64,000 nt of DNA from Croceibacterium selenioxidans (GCF_018599195.1 NZ_JAHFVK010000001.1:1674001-1738000); one strand, 5' to 3'; shown: positions 26,071 to 34,972, counted from the stretch's first letter. The notes: a model not told the origin generated them from the letters alone. Numbers and translations are program-made.

Positions 26071-28344
26071 TTAATCTGGTTGCTCAATCCAGCTAATGAT
26101 CAGCCGCCCATTGGCGGGGACGTTGAAATCCACTCGTGACTCATCACGGGCGCGGCCCTTCAACTCGTCTCCGCCCGCCGTCACCACCCTGAGCGTGGGC
26201 AACTTGCGCCGCTTCTCGCGCACGAAACTAAGCGCAGCGAGGCAGGTCTCCCCACCGTCGAGCACAACACTCAGCGACCGATCTCCGGTCCGTTCGATCC
26301 CTCGAACGAAATGATCACAGAATAGCTTGAAAGGTGCTCCTTCGATCGGGTGGAAGCTCCGCGTGGCGAACACCATTGCCGCACCGGCGCCATAGATCTC
26401 CTGCCCGACTTGTCCGGCGCACTGTCCATCCGGATAGAGATCCTCCAGAGGAAAGGAGAGATTCCGATCGATGTGGCCGTTACGGTTCTCCGTCGCGAGA
26501 ATTTCAGCAGGCAAGGCGTCGGGGTAGTAAAACCAGGCGCGATCCAGGGCATACTTGCAGTACTCGGCCACCAGCATTCGGACAGCGGGGTCGAGGTTGG
26601 GCCCACTTTCGTCGAGAAATACCTCAAACGCGGTAAACGCGTCGAAGCACTCGTAGATTGCCATATACGGGGCATCCTGCAGGCAGGTCGCCCCGAGGAA
26701 ATTGCGGTAATGCACCGCATGCTCCAGTTCGCTCTCCCAAATCTCGCAATTGTGGAAGAAGCTCGCGAGATAGACGTAACTTTGCTCGGCATAAGTCACG
26801 TCGTTGGTAATGCGATAGAGCCGCATGCAGGCGGCCGCCCCCCAGGCTGTCAAATTGGCCTGGTAGTTAAGGTTGAAGCGCATCCCCATGGCGGCATCGA
26901 TCGCCGCCTTGGCCTCATCGAGGAACCGCGGCTCGCTCGTCAGTTCATGGGCCTGGAGCATGATGTAAGCATAGAGGCCCCCCACATCGGTTTGGCCGCG
27001 TTCGTCATTTGCAGTCGCGGTGATGATGGAGAAGTCGGTGACCTTATACTGGATCGGCCATCGATAATCGAAATGCCGCGCGGCCTTGATGCTGAAGTCG
27101 ATGCAATCGAGAAACAGGGACGCCGAGGGCTTGTCGCCCGCCAGCGCCATGCGGGCCAGATTGAGCATGGGATGGTAAAGATACCAGCTGTCGACCGCGT
27201 CGGCGTCCTTGTCCTCTCCCACGTTAGGGAGGTAACGGCGCAGTGCCTTGAGCTTGGGATCGTAGAACCGCTTCAAACCGGCGCGTAGCTCGGCCTCGAG
27301 AGGATGCGGTTCACCCTTCCAGCGACCCCAGTCGAATATGGCCGACAGGATCGATAACTGGACCATGGAATCGGGATACTCGTGGGCAGTGTAAGGGTGG
27401 ATGTAGCGATGCCCGTAGTGGCGGATCGTCGCCTCGGGAGCGGCATCGAGATCGACCAGGGTCTTCTCGGCGCGGGTCACCCAGTCGCGATAGTCGGTCT
27501 GGGGCAATTCGATCAGCTTGTAGGCTTCGCCCAGCATCTGGAGAAACTGCCGGGCGGATTCCCTCTCGTGCGGAGGAGCGCGATGGCGGAACACGAGGAT
27601 CGCATCCGACAGGGTCACATCTTTGCCCACTGGCAGCGAGTGCGAAGGAGGCGTTCCTCTCTGCAATGGCGAGGGCACCAGATAGCCAAGTTCTGGCCAC
27701 AAGCCCCCGACCGCGCCGTCAGGGCTGGTCTTGGTCGCTCGATAGTAGCCGTTCATCGCGGTCAGGTTCTGAAAGTAGAGAACATTGCCGAACGCCGGCT
27801 CATCGATATGGAAATAGAGCAGCCCGCTGTTGAGCCCCCGTTGGGCTGCTTCCACGTTGCCTTCGGCGGTCAGCGGATCGTCATTTGCGTCGAGCGGATA
27901 GAGATCGCGCGGCAGGAACGGCACCAACGTTGGCCCAGCAGGCGTGAACGTGACGGTGACCCGGACGTGCTCCAGGGCGTCACCACCCGCTTTGAGGACA
28001 ATCTCGTGAACCCCTAAGGCACTATCGATCCGCAGACGCTGCGTCTCTCCGCCCTTGGTGGGCGTTGTCCGGCAGGCAAATCCCGTCGGCACGAATGCGG
28101 CACGTAATGCGACACCGCCGCGTCCGGACCGGCGGATGATCACCCACACCGAGTCTTGCGTGGCGAGTATTTCGGCGGCGAGTTCGCCAATGTCGAATGA
28201 CCCAATTCGCTGCCCGCTCCGCTCCCTGAGAGCCCAGGCAAGAGCCATGACATAGGGACTGGCCGGGACGACCTTATCTGGTTTTCGTTCCGTCTTGCTC
28301 GTTGGCGAAGGTCGGCGTTTGGTCTGAGTGGCCACGACGCTCAA
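26071..28344 (-). CDS. Large protein with predicted six-hairpin (alpha/alpha) domain
   Basis: This 757-residue protein has no signal peptide and a basic N-terminus (QTKRRPSPTSKTERKPDK). Residues of about 40-260 look like a beta-sandwich. Residues of about 290-690 are helix-rich, with the aromatic spacing of (alpha/alpha)6-barrel sugar enzymes, including DSWYLYHPMLNLARMAL and NEIG-free linker regions. A short beta tail (about 700-757) ends GRLIISWIEQ. I infer a glycan-related enzyme, perhaps of the epimerase or lyase type, but I cannot name a family. Its start overlaps the hemerythrin stop (ATGA), so the two are co-translated. Confidence 0.6.
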   Translation of the reverse strand: MSVVATQTKRRPSPTSKTERKPDKVVPASPYVMALAWALRERSGQRIGSFDIGELAAEILATQDSVWVIIRRSGRGGVALRAAFVPTGFACRTTPTKGGETQRLRIDSALGVHEIVLKAGGDALEHVRVTVTFTPAGPTLVPFLPRDLYPLDANDDPLTAEGNVEAAQRGLNSGLLYFHIDEPAFGNVLYFQNLTAMNGYYRATKTSPDGAVGGLWPELGYLVPSPLQRGTPPSHSLPVGKDVTLSDAILVFRHRAPPHERESARQFLQMLGEAYKLIELPQTDYRDWVTRAEKTLVDLDAAPEATIRHYGHRYIHPYTAHEYPDSMVQLSILSAIFDWGRWKGEPHPLEAELRAGLKRFYDPKLKALRRYLPNVGEDKDADAVDSWYLYHPMLNLARMALAGDKPSASLFLDCIDFSIKAARHFDYRWPIQYKVTDFSIITATANDERGQTDVGGLYAYIMLQAHELTSEPRFLDEAKAAIDAAMGMRFNLNYQANLTAWGAAACMRLYRITNDVTYAEQSYVYLASFFHNCEIWESELEHAVHYRNFLGATCLQDAPYMAIYECFDAFTAFEVFLDESGPNLDPAVRMLVAEYCKYALDRAWFYYPDALPAEILATENRNGHIDRNLSFPLEDLYPDGQCAGQVGQEIYGAGAAMVFATRSFHPIEGAPFKLFCDHFVRGIERTGDRSLSVVLDGGETCLAALSFVREKRRKLPTLRVVTAGGDELKGRARDESRVDFNVPANGRLIISWIEQPD

Positions 28345-28886
28345 AGACCCTGCTGGCCGCCTACGTAACGATCATATTCCTCGGCATAGCGACGAGCGAG
28401 AACCGCCTGGTCTTCAGGAGTGGCTCTCTCGTTGAGATCGAGAAACCAATTCCCTTCTTCAGCATAGACATGATGCGCGACCGCGCCTTCGATGTGCTCA
28501 AGCTTATCGATGAAATCCTGGCTCATGGGGTCGATCTTTTCGAGGAGCGCCATCTGAACCTTGACCATGGCCTGCTCCTCGTACCCGGCTGCGGCATGGG
28601 CTTTCTGGTGTTCTTCGGCCAGCGCTGGATAAATCACAGCCTCTTCCGCGTTCGCGTGCCCCGTCAACAATATGCCAAGGCGCTTGAGCGCCGCCCTGCG
28701 TGCGCCAGCGTCGCCTGCCACCTTCACCTCTGCAAAGGCGTCCTCGATCCGAAGGTGATGCTTGAGGATTAGCGCGAGCCAATCGCCCGGCATTGAGGCT
28801 GCATTGGCCCGGCTGCGAGCCTCCATCCTTTCCTCTTCACTTTCGGGCGGAGTGACGGCGGCGATGACCTTGTCGATAATGGACAT
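28341..28886 (-). CDS. Hemerythrin-domain protein
   Basis: This 181-residue protein has the four-helix hemerythrin HHE pattern: LILKHHLRIEDAF, GHANAEEAVIYPAL, and HHVYAEEGNWFLDL near the C-terminus. The spaced histidines and glutamates could bind a di-iron centre for O2, NO or iron handling. It is the first gene of a pair with the 757-residue protein (overlap 28341-28344). A possible EcfG-type promoter lies at 28932-28956 on this strand, which fits a stress-induced role. Confidence 0.85.
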   Translation of the reverse strand: MSIIDKVIAAVTPPESEEERMEARSRANAASMPGDWLALILKHHLRIEDAFAEVKVAGDAGARRAALKRLGILLTGHANAEEAVIYPALAEEHQKAHAAAGYEEQAMVKVQMALLEKIDPMSQDFIDKLEHIEGAVAHHVYAEEGNWFLDLNERATPEDQAVLARRYAEEYDRYVGGQQGL

Positions 28887-29193
28887 GGGAGGTTCCTGTT
28901 TTCTCGCGGCCGGACGGTCGCACTATTCAAGAACAGGGGGTTATGGGGGGTGTTCCAGAACTGACCTAAAGCAAGGGTATCCTAAATGGACGACAAGACG
29001 TTCGGGCAGGATGCCTGCGTCGATTGCATCGGGTTCGAGTCTCGACCGGGGACCGGAGGGCTACCAGATGTTCCCTGACGAGCAGGACACGTACCCAACG
29101 TCGGCCTCAACCCCGGCGGAACCCTGGCGGCTTGACCGTCCCGAGGATCGAAGCCCTGCCCCGCACGTTGCCGGCTTGCGTGCGGAGATCGGT
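28887..29193. other. Intergenic region between divergent hemerythrin and phosphatase genes
   Basis: This 307-base region holds the putative EcfG-type promoter on the minus strand. On the plus strand it holds an upstream extension of the phosphatase frame (from 29068, with GGAGG ahead of it) whose coding status is uncertain. I see no RNA gene or repeat. Confidence 0.5.
28932..28956 (-). promoter_or_regulatory. Possible EcfG-type promoter for the hemerythrin gene
   Basis: On the minus strand the sequence reads GGAAC, 16 bases, TGTT. The general stress response consensus of Alphaproteobacteria is GGAAC-N16/17-CGTT, so one base of the -10 differs. The element ends about 46 bases before the ATG at 28886. 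The assignment is tentative. Confidence 0.35.
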
Positions 29194-29952
29194 ATGAATT
29201 GGCCTGAAAAGTTGATCATCGTTCGCCATGGACAAAGTTCCGGCAACGTTGCGAGGGACATGGCGCACGACGCCCTAGCCGATCGCATTGCCCTGACCAG
29301 TCGCGATGCCGACGTGCCGCTGAGCGAGTTAGGCAGGGAGCAGGCTCGCGCGCTGGGACTTTGGTTCGCCAACCTTCCGCCGGACTGGCGGCCCAACGTC
29401 TTGCTTTCGTCGCCTTATGTCCGAGCCCTGCAAACCGCCGAAGTCTTTCGCGATTCCGGGGGAACGCCCGCCCATGAGCCGATCTGTTTCGATGAGCGGC
29501 TGCGCGAGAAGGAGTTTGGAATACTCGACGGGCTGACCACGTTCGGGGTTGCCAACGTGTTTCCCGAGCAAGCGGAATTCCGCCGCCTTCTCGGCAAGTT
29601 CTACCACCGCCCGCCGGGCGGCGAGAGCTGGTGCGATGTCATCCTGCGGTTACGATCGGTGCTGGACACCATCTCGCTGCACTACCGCGGCAGGCGGGTG
29701 ATGATCTTCACTCACCAGGTGGTGGTCCTTTGCCTGCGCTACATCATCGAAACGCTCGACGAGGCCGCGATCCTGGCAATCGATCAGGAAGGCGACATCG
29801 CGAACTGCGCCATCACCGAATACAGCTTCGACCCCGGTGCGGGCGGTGACGGCAAGCTCGTGCTGGCTCGTTACAATGTCGTTGCTCCGATGAAGCAACA
29901 GGACACGGCCGTCACCAGCGAGCCCGATGCGATTGTTGGGCGGCGCGGCTAG
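29194..29952 (+). CDS. Histidine phosphatase family protein
   Basis: This 252-residue protein starts MNWPEKLIIVRHGQSSGNVARD; RHG holds the phosphorylated histidine. The second signature is RREKEFG-like (DERLREKEFGILDGL), and VMIFTHQVVV supplies the distal histidine. The family acts on phosphosugars, phosphoproteins or small phosphates; the substrate is not known. ATG 29194 follows GGAG at good distance; an upstream ATG at 29068 is the alternative. The stop overlaps the start of the next gene by one base. Confidence 0.85.
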   Translation: MNWPEKLIIVRHGQSSGNVARDMAHDALADRIALTSRDADVPLSELGREQARALGLWFANLPPDWRPNVLLSSPYVRALQTAEVFRDSGGTPAHEPICFDERLREKEFGILDGLTTFGVANVFPEQAEFRRLLGKFYHRPPGGESWCDVILRLRSVLDTISLHYRGRRVMIFTHQVVVLCLRYIIETLDEAAILAIDQEGDIANCAITEYSFDPGAGGDGKLVLARYNVVAPMKQQDTAVTSEPDAIVGRRG

Positions 29953-30836
29953 TGCAGAAGCTCGATCGCGCCTGGCTGGACCGCCATCCGCTCCCCTCCC
30001 CCGCGATCGGCGGAGACAAGAACGCCCGCGGCCGCGTTTTGGTGGTGGGCGGCGCTGAATTCGTACCCGGAGCGCTGCGGCTTACCGGCGAGGCGGTGCT
30101 ACGAGCGGGCGCGGGAAAGTTGCAAATGGCCACGGTTCGCGCGGCGGCGATGTCGCTTGCGGTCTTGATGCCCGAGGCCGCGATGATCGCCTTGCCCGCT
30201 GATGACGATGGGGAGATCGCCTCCGGGGCGATCGAACTGTTGGGAGAGCGACTGGCAAATTGCGACACGCTTGTTCTCGGCCCGGGAATGTCCGCCAGTG
30301 AGCGCACCGAACAACTGGTCGCCGCCCTCTTGCGGGGAGCGTCGGCAGGCCAGACGATTGTCCTGGATGCCGCCGCGCTGACATGCGCTGGCAATCTCGG
30401 CACGCTGGTTGCGGCCCATGAAGGCCGCGTGATCATGACGCCGCACTATGGCGAAATGGCCTACCTGACGGGCATCGATGCGGAAACCATTGCGAACGAC
30501 CCCGTTGCTGCGGCCGAACGGGTGGCCGAAAAATTCAACGCCATCGTGGTGCTCAAAGGGGCCCGGACCGTGCTGGCGGGTGCCGGGGAAGAAGCCGCGC
30601 TCTTCGAGGGCGGCAGCGCTGGGCTTGCAACCAGTGGGTCGGGCGATGTCCTGGCAGGCGTGATCGGAGGGATCGCGGCCCGCGGCGCCGTGCCCTTTAC
30701 GGCGGCAGGCTGGGGAGTGTTCATCCATGGCGCGGCGGGGGAGCACGCGGCGAAGGAGATTGCCGAGATCGGCTTCCTCGCCCGCGACCTCCTACCCGCT
30801 ATTCCGAAATTAATCGCAAACTTCGGAGCCGGATAG
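29952..30836 (+). CDS. nnrD: ADP/ATP-dependent NAD(P)H-hydrate dehydratase
   Basis: This 294-residue YjeF C-terminal-domain protein repairs hydrated NADH and NADPH. Signature stretches are GGDKNARGRVLVVGG, AMIALPADDDGE, LVLGPGMSA, VIMTPHYGEMAYL, VVLKGARTVL and TSGSGDVLAG. It lacks the fused epimerase domain, so NnrE is either encoded elsewhere or absent. The start is GTG 29952, overlapping the stop of the phosphatase gene. The dehydratase repairs heat- or acid-damaged cofactors, which fits a stress-rich neighbourhood. Confidence 0.9.
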   Translation: MQKLDRAWLDRHPLPSPAIGGDKNARGRVLVVGGAEFVPGALRLTGEAVLRAGAGKLQMATVRAAAMSLAVLMPEAAMIALPADDDGEIASGAIELLGERLANCDTLVLGPGMSASERTEQLVAALLRGASAGQTIVLDAAALTCAGNLGTLVAAHEGRVIMTPHYGEMAYLTGIDAETIANDPVAAAERVAEKFNAIVVLKGARTVLAGAGEEAALFEGGSAGLATSGSGDVLAGVIGGIAARGAVPFTAAGWGVFIHGAAGEHAAKEIAEIGFLARDLLPAIPKLIANFGAG

Positions 30837-30857
30837 GTCTTTGCGAGAAGCCGTATT

Positions 30858-31412
30858 CTACCGCCTGGCTAAGCTGCGAAAGGTTATCGACCAACGCGTA
30901 ACGTTCATTTGGGCGATGCTGTGGTCCCAGTCGTGCCGCGCCTCGCCGCTGAGGTGATAGAGCGAGCGCGGTAAAACCTGCTGGGACGCGCGAACGAACT
31001 TGGCCCCGGTTCTGCGCCGAAACCGCAACGTCGCGGCGTGGCCCAACGAAATGCCGATCACATGTTCGAATACCGGACGATCGCGGTGCCATCCTATGCC
31101 TGCGCCCGGGTCGTACCGAATGAGAAGAGCCTGCTCCAGATCGCCAGACTTCAACCCTACCGATAGCGCCGCGCGTTCCTTGAAGGGCAGCAACCAATCG
31201 GGAATAGGCTGGGCGGGCGCAAAGACGCCGGTCTGAAAGTCATAGGTCCACCCATAGGACTGGGTGAAGCGTTTGCCGGTCCACTGCTGGAAAAGAAACG
31301 GCGCCAGATTGGTCTCGCCGATATGGTCTATCAGCGCCTGCTCTTCGTCTGGCGTAACAAATCCGTCCTGATAGCCAAGGCCCGGAATGGGCGGCGTGCC
31401 GAACAGATCCAT
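30858..31412 (-). CDS. AlkB-like 2-oxoglutarate/Fe(II) dioxygenase
   Basis: This 184-residue AlkB homologue repairs alkylated nucleic acid bases or acts on related substrates. The iron ligands are WHRDR (His109, Asp111) and a later histidine (HDWDHS, His164), and the 2-oxoglutarate site is RWSITFR (Arg173, Arg179). The lid region LIRYDPGAGIGWH is typical. Length and motifs resemble the AlkB2/3-like or ALKBH-type bacterial proteins. Its 3' end converges with nnrD. ATG 31412 is preferred to GTG 31415. Confidence 0.88.
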   Translation of the reverse strand: MDLFGTPPIPGLGYQDGFVTPDEEQALIDHIGETNLAPFLFQQWTGKRFTQSYGWTYDFQTGVFAPAQPIPDWLLPFKERAALSVGLKSGDLEQALLIRYDPGAGIGWHRDRPVFEHVIGISLGHAATLRFRRRTGAKFVRASQQVLPRSLYHLSGEARHDWDHSIAQMNVTRWSITFRSLARR

Positions 31413-31462
31413 CACTTAAACTGGCCATTCGCGCTTGAATTGGAAATGGGCGATAGTCGTTC

Positions 31463-31849
31463 CTAGTCCAGCATGTCTGCCGGAATCCTGCCACCATTCC
31501 TGGCGAGCTCGGTCATGACACGCTTGTGGAGCCAGATATTCATTTCGGCGCTCCCATCAAGCTCGCCGGTATAACCGAACTCTCGTGCCAGCTCCTGACG
31601 TTCGCCCAAACTCGAATCCAGTTCGAGAAGTTTCATGAGGTCGACAATGGAGGAGCGCCAGTTGAGATCCTGATCGCTGCGGGTGGCTCGTTCGGAAAGT
31701 ACGCGCTCGACGTCGACTTCGAGAACGGGCTGAGCCGACGGCGCCGCAGTCGGAGCAGCGGAGGCGGCGGGTTCGGTTGCCTGCGGCGCCGGAGCGGTCT
31801 TGGCTTCTTTGCCGAAGATCGCATCCTTGATGCGTCCGAAGATACTCAT
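31463..31849 (-). CDS. DUF3597 family protein
   Basis: This 128-residue protein has a basic N-terminus (MSIFGRIKDAIFGKEA), an Ala/Pro-rich linker (about 18-42) and the DUF3597 domain (about 43-128: VDVERVLSERATRSDQDLNW). The family is small, soluble and common in Sphingomonadales and Rhizobiales; no biochemical role is known. It lies upstream of alkB on the same strand, with 50 bases between, so a shared transcript is possible. Confidence 0.85.
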   Translation of the reverse strand: MSIFGRIKDAIFGKEAKTAPAPQATEPAASAAPTAAPSAQPVLEVDVERVLSERATRSDQDLNWRSSIVDLMKLLELDSSLGERQELAREFGYTGELDGSAEMNIWLHKRVMTELARNGGRIPADMLD

Positions 31850-32023
31850 GCGACGTCTCCTAATTGGGTCCAGCGAGTCCTGAACCGGTCCACCGCCTGA
31901 TCGACACCAGAGTTAACCTTGATCACAACGCCAGTCGCGCCAGTCCATCCCAAGGTCGGGACCCATTTGGCCTTCGACGCGCGGTAGCGATCCCTTGCCC
32001 CGTTGTAACAAACCTAAATGGGG

Positions 32024-32048
32024 GGAACTTTGACCGCAGGCCCCGGTT
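32024..32048 (+). promoter_or_regulatory. Possible EcfG-type promoter for the DUF4142 lipoprotein gene
   Basis: GGAAC (32024-32028), 16 bases, then GGTT (32045-32048) matches the alphaproteobacterial general stress consensus GGAAC-N16/17-CGTT except for one base. It ends 31 bases before the ATG at 32080. This is tentative. Confidence 0.4.
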
Positions 32049-32079
32049 GCCGTGTCGAAGTCACATAAGGACACGACCC

Positions 32080-32637
32080 ATGAAAGCGCAGCTTTTAATC
32101 GGCCTCGCCGGCGCTCTGGCGCTGGCAGCGTGTAACAACGCGACGGAGACCCAAGAGCCTGCCGCCCAAGCGACGGGAGACATTAACCCTCCGACGGCTG
32201 AGACGGCTTTGCCCGATACCTCGACACCTCAAGGCTTCGTGGACGCGGCCGCGTCGAGCGACATGTACGAGATCGAGGCGGCAAAGATCGCCGAACAACG
32301 AAGCGCCAACGAGAAGGTGAAGTCGTTCGCTCAGATGATGATAACCGATCACACCGCATCCACTCAGAAGCTGAAGGCGGCGGTGGCGAAAGCGGGCGGC
32401 GTCGGGCTGCCCCTCGCCATGCAACCCAAGCATCGGACCGATCTTGATGCCCTGGTGGCGGCAGGCGACAATTTCGACGCCCTCTATGCCAATCAACAAA
32501 TCGCGGCCCATGAAGAAGCCTTGGCCCTGCTCAAGAGCCAGGCGGCGAGCGGTGCATCAGAGCCCCTCAAAGCCTTTGCCAGCGAGACGGCACCCATCGT
32601 TGAAGGGCACCTTAGCCACGCACGCGAACTTCCCTGA
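32080..32637 (+). CDS. DUF4142 lipoprotein
   Basis: This 185-residue lipoprotein has signal MKAQLLIGLAGALALAAC with Cys18. The mature part (about 45-185) is the ferritin-like helical DUF4142 domain: FVDAAASSDMYEIEAAKIAE, MMITDHTASTQKLKAAV, and a terminal HLSHARE. The family is a periplasmic or outer-membrane-linked stress protein of unknown function. ATG 32080 follows AAGG with nine bases of spacing; the upstream extension has no family support. Confidence 0.87.
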   Translation: MKAQLLIGLAGALALAACNNATETQEPAAQATGDINPPTAETALPDTSTPQGFVDAAASSDMYEIEAAKIAEQRSANEKVKSFAQMMITDHTASTQKLKAAVAKAGGVGLPLAMQPKHRTDLDALVAAGDNFDALYANQQIAAHEEALALLKSQAASGASEPLKAFASETAPIVEGHLSHARELP

Positions 32638-32681
32638 GGGCCAGACTCTCCGTCTTGCGGCGCTTGGCAGGCCCGGAGCGA

Positions 32682-33245
32682 TCAACCTTGCCACTTTCGC
32701 AAGGCCTTCTCGAAAGCGCGCTTCGTAGTGGCGAGTTCTCTCTGCAGCTTGTCGCGTTCGCGGTCATGCTGCCGTTCAAGCTCGCGCCGCTCATGAAGCA
32801 ACTTCGCTTCCCGCTGGGCTAGCACCCGTATCTCCTTCTGGTGGCGGTCTTCGGCGTCCGCCAACTGGCGCTCGGCCTGACTAAGAGCGGTGCGGTCCGG
32901 GCGCGGTCGAGGTTTGACGGATCGGGTCGCCTTCAACTTCGGCGCCTCAATCTCTGCTGCCTTCCGGTTCGATGGCGCGGCAGGGTGCTTGGAGGGAGAT
33001 CGCCTCGGCAGCGCTGCGATCTGCTCGGCCTCGGTGCCACGCAAGCGACGGATGACCTTGCCGGGGTGTTCGAGGAATTCACGAGCCAATTCCGGATCGG
33101 TCACGGGTTCGGCTATGCCCCGCGCGAATAGGTCACTGTCGCTGCCCCACGCCTCCAGGGCAGCCTTACGGCTCGGCGCAGCGACATAGGCGTCGTGGAA
33201 TCCGATCGGGGTCCGGAAGACCTTGAGCTTTTGTTGCCGTGGCAT
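32682..33245 (-). CDS. TolA-like coiled-coil protein
   Basis: This 187-residue protein has an N-terminal globular part (VFRTPIGFHDAYVAAPSRKA) and a linker rich in Lys and Pro (about 80-118). Its C-terminal coiled coil is about residues 119-185, with heptads rich in Glu, Arg and Leu. Similar sequences in Sphingomonadales are often labelled cell-envelope or TolA proteins, though no TolA C-terminal domain is present. ATG 33245 overlaps the stop of the 51-residue gene upstream (TGATG), which supports this start. Confidence 0.65.
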   Translation of the reverse strand: MPRQQKLKVFRTPIGFHDAYVAAPSRKAALEAWGSDSDLFARGIAEPVTDPELAREFLEHPGKVIRRLRGTEAEQIAALPRRSPSKHPAAPSNRKAAEIEAPKLKATRSVKPRPRPDRTALSQAERQLADAEDRHQKEIRVLAQREAKLLHERRELERQHDRERDKLQRELATTKRAFEKALRKWQG

Positions 33246-33400
33246 CAACGCGGGGCCTGTGATGCCGGACTAGCCTTGGCTTCATATTCCAAAGCTAGCT
33301 CGATCAAAGCATTCGCGGTGCGCCGATCGGCCCCCTGAGCGAAGCGACGGCACCTTCTCGCCTCGGTGGCATAATAAGCGCGGTCATCTTCATCGGACAT
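33245..33400 (-). CDS. Small 51-residue protein
   Basis: I derived this gene directly from the minus strand: ATG at 33400, 52 codons, TGA overlapping the ATG of the coiled-coil gene (TGATG). The product starts MSDEDDRAYYATEARRCRRF and is highly charged, with a helix rich in Arg and Ala. A short helical, arginine-rich protein with the YxxEARR pattern is a frequent Sphingomonadales type; the function is unknown. The tight overlap suggests it is co-translated with its neighbour. Confidence 0.65.
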   Translation of the reverse strand: MSDEDDRAYYATEARRCRRFAQGADRRTANALIELALEYEAKASPASQAPR

Positions 33401-33493
33401 AACAGGCTTATCGATCTAAGCTGTTGCCGTTCCTAAATTAACATCGGCCCGACACAGGAACCCAGGCGCTATCCGTACGTCTGGCGCCCTCCT

Positions 33494-34972
33494 CTACTGG
33501 CCGCCGGGTGGCAGAGGGCGGTAGTTGACCGTCGCGATCGTGCCGTCCGGAGCGAGCATGATCGTGTAGACCGCCGCGCCGTTCGCGAACTCGGCGCGAT
33601 AGGAGTCGAAATCCGCGAGCGTGACTTCCATGAAAGTCAGGGAGCGTAGCGGCCCGAGGTCCTTGTATATCTGCTGTAACGTCGGGAGCATGGCGCGCGT
33701 CACATCGGCACCCAACTGCGACATCGTGGAGTAATCAGGCGTTCCCGCCGCGATGTCCGTAATCATCTTGCGCAGCGCGGCCTCGGAGCCGGGCTGCGGC
33801 GTGGTCCGCAGCGCAGGCGGCTCGTCGGACGTCAGTGCGGCAATGATCCGCCGTTGGATGATCGGAGTCGGCATCGCTTCGCTGTTCGAGATTACCGCGA
33901 TGCGCAAGTTGCTGTCGGGCAGCCAGCTCAGCACGCCGCCGAAGCCGTTTATGCCGCCGCCGTGCGTGATGATGCGTTGACCGTCCAGGCGATCGATCGT
34001 CACCCCGAACCCGTAAAGCGCCTCGCTCGGTCCCATCTTCACCGGCGAGCCGATCATCTGCTCGAACGAGGCGGGGCGGATCGCACGCCCGTTGGTCAGG
34101 GCGATCTGCCAGCGAACCAGGTCGCCGGCGCTCGAGACCAGCGCTCCGCCGCCACCGGGCGTGTTCATGCTGATCGCCGCGTCGTTGGAGCGCGAGTGTG
34201 TGTCCGGGTCGAAGGAATAGCCCTGCGCGCGGTGCGGAATGATCGCGGTTTCCGAGCCGTAGCGCGTATGCGTCAGGCCGAGCGGCGTGAAGAACTCGTC
34301 CTGCATGAACGCCGCGTAGGCCCGGTCGCTCGCCTTGGCCACGACCATCCCCAGCAGGTAGTAGTTGGTGTTCGAATAGCGCCAGCCCGCCCCCGGCTCG
34401 AAGTCGAACGGCTTGCCGGACACCAGCTGCAGCAGCTCGGCGTCGCTCACGTCGATCAGCGACAACCTCCCGAAAAAGCCGGGCTGCATCGTATATTCAG
34501 GGATGCCCGAGGTGTGGTTGAGCAGTTCGCGGATCGTCACCACTCGGCCGCCGGTGTCGAACTCGGGCACGTATCGGCTCAATGGATCATCGACGGAGAG
34601 CTTGCCCTGCTCCGCAAGCTTCAGGATTGCCGCGGCGGTGAACTGCTTGGTCATCGAGCCAATGCGGAAGATCGTGCTCGCATCGACCGGCGCGTTCCAC
34701 TCGAGGTCGGCGATGCCGTAGCCGCGATCCACAATCAGGTCGTCGCCGCGTGCCACCGCCACCGACAGGCCAACGAACTCCGGGCGGGTCCTGACTTCGT
34801 CGATCACCGCGCCGACGCGGCGCTCCACCTCGGCATCGCTGAGCCTGGCGAAGACCTGCGCTTCAGGGGAAGGCGCGGCTTGCTGCGCCTGAACCCTCAC
34901 CTGGGCCTGCGCCGGCAGGCTCGCAACCAGAGCGCCGGTCGCCAGCGCCATCGAGAAACAGCTCACCCTCAT
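33494..34972 (-). CDS. Class C beta-lactamase-like serine hydrolase
   Basis: This 492-residue protein has a signal peptide (MRVSCFSMALATGALVASLPAQA). Its domain has SMTK at 106-109 (nucleophile Ser106), YSN at 199-201 and HGGG near 335, replacing the KTG of canonical enzymes. A long C-terminal extension (about 390-492) is less conserved. The family covers esterases, DD-peptidases and beta-lactamases. It follows the class A-like gene by 71 bases on the same strand, so it may share the blaI-controlled transcript. Confidence 0.85.
   Translation of the reverse strand: MRVSCFSMALATGALVASLPAQAQVRVQAQQAAPSPEAQVFARLSDAEVERRVGAVIDEVRTRPEFVGLSVAVARGDDLIVDRGYGIADLEWNAPVDASTIFRIGSMTKQFTAAAILKLAEQGKLSVDDPLSRYVPEFDTGGRVVTIRELLNHTSGIPEYTMQPGFFGRLSLIDVSDAELLQLVSGKPFDFEPGAGWRYSNTNYYLLGMVVAKASDRAYAAFMQDEFFTPLGLTHTRYGSETAIIPHRAQGYSFDPDTHSRSNDAAISMNTPGGGGALVSSAGDLVRWQIALTNGRAIRPASFEQMIGSPVKMGPSEALYGFGVTIDRLDGQRIITHGGGINGFGGVLSWLPDSNLRIAVISNSEAMPTPIIQRRIIAALTSDEPPALRTTPQPGSEAALRKMITDIAAGTPDYSTMSQLGADVTRAMLPTLQQIYKDLGPLRSLTFMEVTLADFDSYRAEFANGAAVYTIMLAPDGTIATVNYRPLPPGGQ

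Noticed and set aside
29068-29193. N-terminal extension of the histidine phosphatase
   Set aside because: A ribosome-like site precedes ATG 29068, but the extra 42 residues are proline- and charge-rich and fall outside the family; kept only as an alternative start.
33401-33440. GGAAC followed at 15 bases by CGAT upstream of the 51-residue gene
   Set aside because: Spacing and -10 both miss the EcfG consensus, so it is not called as a promoter.
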